Shown here: piece after piece, positions 58,920 to 64,000 of the stretch
Layout of the letters: every line of letters begins with the position of its first letter
Numbering within the stretch: position 1 is the stretch's first letter
Assembly (NCBI GenBank): GCA_044376575.1
Contig: JBILKR010000012.1
Coordinates: forward strand, 1 to 64,000
DNA: 64,000 nucleotides
Direction: 5' to 3'
Source: BA4 sp044376575
GTDB taxonomy: Bacteria; Bacteroidota; Bacteroidia; CAIKAF01
The notes under the pieces: model-generated
The model's database searches: none
What the model was told of the DNA's origin: nothing
The model's input: the letters and a program-made list of their open reading frames with translations, nothing else
Made by a program: the position numbers and the translations under genes

Positions 58920-60578
58920 TTAGTTGATACCTTTTTCTTTCATCACTTTATTTAAACTTTTTACCATGGCAAACATCATCAGTGTTGCTACCATTAATAA
59001 ACCAAAATTAATCCAAAAGAAATCAGCTTTATTATCGTAGGTATCCCACATGCTTGCCAATACTCCACTCAGTTTATTTCCTATTGATGTGGACAAGAAC
59101 CACCCACCCATCATTAATGCGGTAATGTTTTTCGGACTGAGTTTTGATACTACTGACAATCCCATCGGACTTAAAAATAATTCACCAATAGTGATTACTC
59201 CATAATTGGCAACTAACCACCATACTGAAACTTTTTCCATTCCATTTTTTCCGATCATTACAGCGGCAACCATAACTAAAACAGATAGTGCTGATATTAG
59301 TAGTCCGAATGCGATTTTTGTAGGTGTAGATGGCTCTGAACCTCTAGAACGGAGAAACGTAAAAAATGCAACCACCAATGGTGTAAGAATAATTACCCAG
59401 GCAGGATTAATAGACTGACTTAAATTCGTAGCCCAAATACTTATTTTATCTCCAACGGTTGGGAGTTTTTCACTTTTTACGTTGCGAAAATAAATCGGGT
59501 AATCCACTACTTTTTTTACAACTCCGTTTTCTTTTTGTAACCTGAAATTGTCATCATACGCAACAATAGAATCTTGAGTGTATGATATTTCTTTCGATAG
59601 TTTTAATGAATTAAATACATTCGCAGTAGTGCCGGTAATTTCTCTGTCTGTATAGCGATCAGCCCATGTATTTAATGCAGATCCATTTAATTTGAATACA
59701 GCCCAGAATAGAATTACAACAACAAAAATAGACAGCAATGCACCAATAGGTCTTTTTTCATCCGCCTTTGCATTGAAATATAAACTGGCATAAAAGAAAA
59801 TTACCGGAATACAAGCAAAAATAAATGCATCTGTACTGTCTGATCCAAAAATGTAACTGTTAGGATTATTCTCTGAGGCAACACCTTTGATTAACCATCC
59901 GATGGCTCCAAATACAATAGATGGAAGAAGAATAAACAGAACTATTTTATAAAATGGCATGTCTCCCTGCTGAATTCCTTTTTTTTGGTCGTATCCAACA
60001 TAATGCTTTGTTCCCATCAGAAAAATAATCACACCAATAAACATCCCTAATCCTGCAGCCATAAATGCAAATTTCCAACCCAATAAAATTTGTAATGCAG
60101 CACCAAAAAAGTTGCAGATAAATGCGCCAATATTAATACCCATATAAAAGATGTTATATCCTTCATCTTTTTTACTTACATATTCTTCTTTTGAATAAAA
60201 ATTTCCAAGTAGCGTTGAAATATTGGGTTTGAAAAACCCATTGCCTAGTATTACCATGGTCATAGCAATGTAAAGCATGGTGATGTTGTGAATGCCCATC
60301 ATAAAATATCCGAGACCCATTAATAGTCCTCCAATAATTATTGATGTTCTGTAGCCGAGGTAACGGTCTGCAATGAGTCCGCCAATAAATGGCGTTAGAA
60401 AAACCAATGCTATAAATGTACCATATAAGTCAGAGGCTTCTTTTTCGCTCATGGCAAATCCGGCTTCCACATCCTTCAGGTAAAGGGTAAATATTCCAAT
60501 CATCAGGTAATATCCGAAACGTTCCCACATTTCAGATAGAAACAAAAATGGCAATGCCTTAGGATGACTTTTCCACAT
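58920..60578 (-). CDS. POT/PTR family proton-coupled peptide transporter (copy 2)
   Basis: 552 residues. EMWERFGYYLM motif in helix 1, GNGFFKPNISTLLGNFY in helix 5, NIFYMGINIGAFICN, and GELFLSPMGLSV near helix 10. This copy has a distinct soluble insert of about 80 residues (about 310-395, YTDREITGTTANVF to SIWATNLSQS), which the other two lack. This insert may bind substrate or partners. The rest is typical of peptide/proton symporters. 12 bp separate it from copy 1 and 31 bp from copy 3. Confidence 0.94.
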   Translation of the reverse strand: MWKSHPKALPFLFLSEMWERFGYYLMIGIFTLYLKDVEAGFAMSEKEASDLYGTFIALVFLTPFIGGLIADRYLGYRTSIIIGGLLMGLGYFMMGIHNITMLYIAMTMVILGNGFFKPNISTLLGNFYSKEEYVSKKDEGYNIFYMGINIGAFICNFFGAALQILLGWKFAFMAAGLGMFIGVIIFLMGTKHYVGYDQKKGIQQGDMPFYKIVLFILLPSIVFGAIGWLIKGVASENNPNSYIFGSDSTDAFIFACIPVIFFYASLYFNAKADEKRPIGALLSIFVVVILFWAVFKLNGSALNTWADRYTDREITGTTANVFNSLKLSKEISYTQDSIVAYDDNFRLQKENGVVKKVVDYPIYFRNVKSEKLPTVGDKISIWATNLSQSINPAWVIILTPLVVAFFTFLRSRGSEPSTPTKIAFGLLISALSVLVMVAAVMIGKNGMEKVSVWWLVANYGVITIGELFLSPMGLSVVSKLSPKNITALMMGGWFLSTSIGNKLSGVLASMWDTYDNKADFFWINFGLLMVATLMMFAMVKSLNKVMKEKGIN

Positions 60579-60609
60579 ACTAAAAAAAGGTATTTGTAAG
60601 ATTTTTAAA

Positions 60610-62124
60610 TTATTTAGTTGCTCCTTCTAATTTATCGTTATGCATCATTTTTTGTAAGTATGAGCTAAGCACAAAAAGAATACCTGCAGCTACTCCGGTC
60701 ATAACAATAAACAACATGAAAAATTCATAAAGATTAGTAATCTGAAATCCTAAAAATGAAGGATACGTGATATTTTGAGCAGTAGCAGCATCGCCTGTAG
60801 GAGGAATTAATGCACTCAATGTTCCGGCAAATTTATTTGCAGCTGCATTGGCTAAGAACCATGTTCCCATCATTAATGATGAAAGTCTTAACGGAGCAAG
60901 TTTAGATACCATGGATAATCCAATTGGCGACAAGCAAAGTTCACCCATGGTATGTATAATATATAATCCGATTAACCACCACATCGATACTTTTTCTCCC
61001 AATCCCAATCCTTTTACTGCAATGGCGATAACAACATACCCCAATGCTACCAATGCTAAACCTATCGCCATTTTTACGGGTGAAGATGGCTCTAATTTTC
61101 TTGCATATAAAAATCCCCAGATGATAGTAAACAATGGAGCAAGTCCGATAACGGCAAGTGGATTCACTGATTGGAAATAGGATGCAGGCATTTCCCACCC
61201 AAAAATATTTCTGTCTGTTTGACGATCCGCAAATAATGTCAAAGAAGCACCGGCCTGTTCAAATGCTCCCCAAAAGAAGATGACAAAAAATGCAAGAATA
61301 AATATTACCAAAATACGCTGCATTTCAATTTTAGATAAACTCTTATCCGTTAAAATAATCAATGGCATCAGCACCATCGACCCATAGATAAGATAACTGA
61401 TAACATCAGTATCCATTTTAAAAAGTTGCTTGAAATTCAGCATCAAAAAGATTAATGCTATCGAACCTATGATCATGAAAATGCTCATTCCGTCCAGTTT
61501 TTTTACTGGCAATCCTATTTCTTTTCCATCTTCTGAAACAAGATATTTTTTCTGAAACATCACAAAACTCACCAGTCCAATTAGCATCCCAATACATGCC
61601 GCTAAAAATCCCCATTTAAAATCCATCGATCCGCAAACTAATGGAGAGAAGAATGCGCCTAAGTTTATGCCCATATAAAAAATGGTGAATGCACTGTCAA
61701 TTCTTCTGTCGTTGGCAGGATATAATTGCCCTACCATAGTTGAAATATTGGGCTTGAAAAATCCGTTACCAATAATTAAAGATGTCAATCCAATCCACAT
61801 CATTGATATACCTGCGCTACCACCTGTAGATGCACTTAAGAACATACAAAACTGTCCGATAGCCATTAACAATCCGCCAATCACGATGCTTCTTCTGTTT
61901 CCCAGATATTTATCACATAAATATCCGCCAAGAAGAGGAGTTAAGTAAACCAATCCGGTGTAGCTTCCATAAATTTCAGACGCTTCCGCATCCTGAAGCA
62001 TTAAAACTTTGGTCATGAACAGAATGAAAATTGCTCTCATTCCATAGTAACTGAAACGTTCCCACATTTCAGTAAAGAATAAAAAGTAAAGACCTGACGG
62101 ATGTTTAGTAGTGCTGTTTGACAT
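60610..62124 (-). CDS. POT/PTR family proton-coupled peptide transporter (copy 3)
   Basis: 504 residues. EMWERFSYYGMRAIF in helix 1, GNGFFKPNISTMVGQLY in helix 5, and TIFYMGINLGAFFSP. It lacks the helix 1-2 insert of copy 1 and the soluble insert of copy 2, making it the most compact. GELCLSPIGLSMVSKL is at helix 10. It lies 71 bp downstream of the DPP4-like gene. The three copies share the same motifs but differ in insert position, so they are old paralogues and probably have different substrate ranges. Confidence 0.94.
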   Translation of the reverse strand: MSNSTTKHPSGLYFLFFTEMWERFSYYGMRAIFILFMTKVLMLQDAEASEIYGSYTGLVYLTPLLGGYLCDKYLGNRRSIVIGGLLMAIGQFCMFLSASTGGSAGISMMWIGLTSLIIGNGFFKPNISTMVGQLYPANDRRIDSAFTIFYMGINLGAFFSPLVCGSMDFKWGFLAACIGMLIGLVSFVMFQKKYLVSEDGKEIGLPVKKLDGMSIFMIIGSIALIFLMLNFKQLFKMDTDVISYLIYGSMVLMPLIILTDKSLSKIEMQRILVIFILAFFVIFFWGAFEQAGASLTLFADRQTDRNIFGWEMPASYFQSVNPLAVIGLAPLFTIIWGFLYARKLEPSSPVKMAIGLALVALGYVVIAIAVKGLGLGEKVSMWWLIGLYIIHTMGELCLSPIGLSMVSKLAPLRLSSLMMGTWFLANAAANKFAGTLSALIPPTGDAATAQNITYPSFLGFQITNLYEFFMLFIVMTGVAAGILFVLSSYLQKMMHNDKLEGATK

Positions 62125-62195
62125 GGATTAAATTTTTAATTGAAACTAAAATAACAATTAATTTCAATCCATAAAGAAAAGAGCGGATTTGTTTA

Positions 62196-64000
62196 CTATA
62201 ATTTTTTCAAGATAAATTGCGTCATCATGCTATACAGGTGATATCTCGTATTACCACCATAGATTCCATGATTTTTATCAGGATAAATAAACTGGTCGAA
62301 ATTCTTTCCGGCTTTAATTAACGCCGTTGTCATTTCTGCAGTATTTTGCCAGTGAACGTTATCGTCTGCCGTTCCATGTACAAGTAGATAGTTGCCTTTT
62401 AGTCTTTCAGCGTATGTAACTGGTGCATTTTGGTCATACCCATCAGGGTTGGATTCTTTGGTTCCCATGTATCTTTCCGTATAAATACTGTCATAAAATT
62501 TCCAATTGGTTACAGGAGCAACAGCAATTGCAGATTTAAAAATATCAGCACCTTTTGTGATGCAGAGGCTACTCATATAGCCACCATAACTCCACCCAAA
62601 AATTCCTATTCTGTTTTTATCTATAAAAGGCAGACTTCCTAAATATTTAGCGGCATCAATTTGATCTTCTGTTTCCAGTTTCCCTAATTGTTTGTAAGTG
62701 CAATCGCGAAAAGATTTTCCTCTTCCACCTGTTCCTCTGTTATCAACACACACTACAATATATCCCTGTTGAGCCAAATGCTGAAACCAAACATAGTTTG
62801 CGCCTCCCCATTGATCCAAAACCTGCTGAGATCCAGGACCTCCATACACAAACATGAGTACAGGATAATTTACATCCGGATTAAATTCTCTGGGTTTAAT
62901 CATGTATCCGTTCAGTTCGGTTCCGGTTGTATTTTTAAAACTGAAGAATTCAGGCTTTTTTAAATTCATCGCATTCAGCTTGTCTGTGAGTACTTGATTG
63001 TTCTCAAGTACACGAATGTTTTTACCTGTTTGATCATACAGCGTGTATGTAGATGGTAACCCTGCAGAAGAAAAATTATCAAACATGTATTTAAATCCTT
63101 TGCTAAACTGTACCCTGTGTGTTCCTTTTGTATTGGTTAATTTATTCTTCTTTTTTCCGTCCATGCTGATGGAGTATACATGCCTTTCCATCGGAGAAAC
63201 TTCAGTTGACTCGAAATATATTAAATTGCTTTTGTCATCTGCTCCAAACACTTCAGTTACCTCCCATTGCCCTGTTGTAACGGGCGACATTTTACCTGTA
63301 TTCAAATCTACCAGATAGATGTGATTAAATCCGGTTTTTTCTGATGTCCAAAGCATGCGTTTTTTGTCATCAAGCATCTGAAACTGATCTTTGATTTCAA
63401 TATAGGTATCTGATTTTTCTTCAAACAATTGTTTACTGTCTCCTGACTGTTGTTTAATCAAAAAGAATTGTAAATGATTTTGTAACCTATTTAGTGTTAT
63501 GGCATAAGCATCACCATTTTTTGTCCATCCGATTCTTGGAATGTATTCATAATTACCAAGTGCAATTTTTTTTGTATTTCCAGTGTTCAGATCATACATG
63601 TGTAAAGATACTGATGCATTTTTTTCTCCTACTTTCGGATACTTGAATTCATAATCTTTGGGATAGAGTCTTCCTTCATACATTGCCATCTCAAACATGG
63701 GCACATCTTCCTCATCAAATTTTAAATACACAATACTTTTTCCGTCCGGGCTCCATTCAAATGCACGAATGAGTGCAAATTCTTCTTCGTACACCCAGTC
63801 AGATCCACCATTAATTACACTGTTATTTTTTCCGTCATTAGTAATTTGCTGTATTGATTCGGTACTTAAATCTTTGATGAAAATATTATTGTCTTTTACA
63901 TAAGCAACATGACTGGCATTGGGAGAGAAACAGGCATATTTTTGTTTGCCTGCCGGATCCAATTCAACAACATTGCCGGAAGCTACATCATAAATAAAAT
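62196..64000 (-). CDS. Dipeptidyl peptidase IV-like prolyl oligopeptidase (S9B); N-terminus outside window
   Basis: At least 601 residues, with the frame open to the window edge, so the start is outside; an in-frame TTG at 63962 is not the start. N-terminal eight-bladed beta-propeller (INNGGSDWVYEEEFA, the DPP4 double-Glu motif that binds the substrate amino end; AFEWSPDGKSIVYLKFDE) and C-terminal alpha/beta hydrolase. The catalytic Ser is in FGWSYGGYMS, Asp in HGTADDNVHW and His in DKNHGIYGG. Cleaves X-Pro or X-Ala dipeptides from peptide N-termini, generally in the periplasm. Lies directly upstream of three POT peptide transporters on the same strand, which would import the dipeptides released. 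Confidence 0.94.
   Translation of the reverse strand, partial: FIYDVASGNVVELDPAGKQKYACFSPNASHVAYVKDNNIFIKDLSTESIQQITNDGKNNSVINGGSDWVYEEEFALIRAFEWSPDGKSIVYLKFDEEDVPMFEMAMYEGRLYPKDYEFKYPKVGEKNASVSLHMYDLNTGNTKKIALGNYEYIPRIGWTKNGDAYAITLNRLQNHLQFFLIKQQSGDSKQLFEEKSDTYIEIKDQFQMLDDKKRMLWTSEKTGFNHIYLVDLNTGKMSPVTTGQWEVTEVFGADDKSNLIYFESTEVSPMERHVYSISMDGKKKNKLTNTKGTHRVQFSKGFKYMFDNFSSAGLPSTYTLYDQTGKNIRVLENNQVLTDKLNAMNLKKPEFFSFKNTTGTELNGYMIKPREFNPDVNYPVLMFVYGGPGSQQVLDQWGGANYVWFQHLAQQGYIVVCVDNRGTGGRGKSFRDCTYKQLGKLETEDQIDAAKYLGSLPFIDKNRIGIFGWSYGGYMSSLCITKGADIFKSAIAVAPVTNWKFYDSIYTERYMGTKESNPDGYDQNAPVTYAERLKGNYLLVHGTADDNVHWQNTAEMTTALIKAGKNFDQFIYPDKNHGIYGGNTRYHLYSMMTQFILKKL

Noticed and set aside
1..64000. Search for tRNA, rRNA, insertion sequences and phage genes.
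   Set aside because: No T-loop/CCA-like clover-leaf pattern in the intergenic regions, no transposase or integrase motifs, no terminal inverted repeats with target duplications noticed.

Overview
The window is chromosomal DNA from a member of the Bacteroidota. The evidence is consistent across the window: type IX secretion (T9SS) sorting domains, a PorP/SprF-type outer-membrane partner, the TAnnTTTG promoter -7 element in front of many genes, weak ribosome-binding sites, a DUF3098-uppP-truB-queA block, and a division/wall (dcw) cluster in the Bacteroidota order. The DNA is AT-rich and mostly ordinary chromosome. I see no phage, transposon, CRISPR array, tRNA or rRNA. A free-living relative of the Chitinophagales/Sphingobacteriales/Cytophagales is plausible, but the rank below phylum is inference.

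Layout. Positions 1-6.7 kb hold a T9SS surface unit: the 3' part of a giant Ig-repeat adhesin (cut by the window edge), a PorP/SprF protein, and an OmpA/PD40 protein with a 54-bp tandem repeat. Positions 7.2-15.5 kb carry an orphan RCK-type K+ regulator, a secreted M43 metalloprotease broken by an apparent deletion and frameshift, methylmalonyl-CoA epimerase, a PrsW-like protease, a HAD hydrolase, a K+-dependent membrane pyrophosphatase and a FabH-like enzyme. Positions 15.5-20.1 kb (minus strand) run DUF3098-uppP-truB-queA-gcdH-lipoprotein. Positions 20.3-24.4 kb carry aspS, plsC-like, gatC, engB and an alpha/beta hydrolase.

Positions 24.7-40.2 kb are the complete dcw operon: mraZ-rsmH-ftsL-ftsI-murE-mraY-murD-ftsW-murG-murC-ftsQ-ftsA-ftsZ. 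All genes are on the plus strand, tightly packed, and preceded by a phased set of MraZ boxes. smpB follows, apparently with an almost leaderless transcript. Positions 40.8-54.6 kb are mixed housekeeping: a desaturase, pcm, a Gfo/Idh oxidoreductase, a lipoprotein, a polyprenyl sugar transferase, hbd, a bacilliredoxin, an OmpA lipoprotein, a universal stress protein, a TonB-dependent receptor and lepA.

The end of the window (54.6-64 kb, minus strand) reads as one transcription unit: a DPP4-like prolyl peptidase (cut by the window edge), three POT-family peptide transporters, a coiled-coil lipoprotein and a six-helix cation channel. The channel's selectivity filter departs from the K+-channel consensus, and it carries a large C-terminal domain I do not recognise. 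Peptidase plus transporters make a clear peptide-salvage module. The lipoprotein-channel pair at its end is the least explained part of the window and the best candidate for something new. Other points worth a second look are the exact 714-bp higher-order repeat in the adhesin, the broken protease, the 10-bp-phased MraZ operator, and a palindrome-flanked promoter that seems to drive a transcript of about 80 nt.
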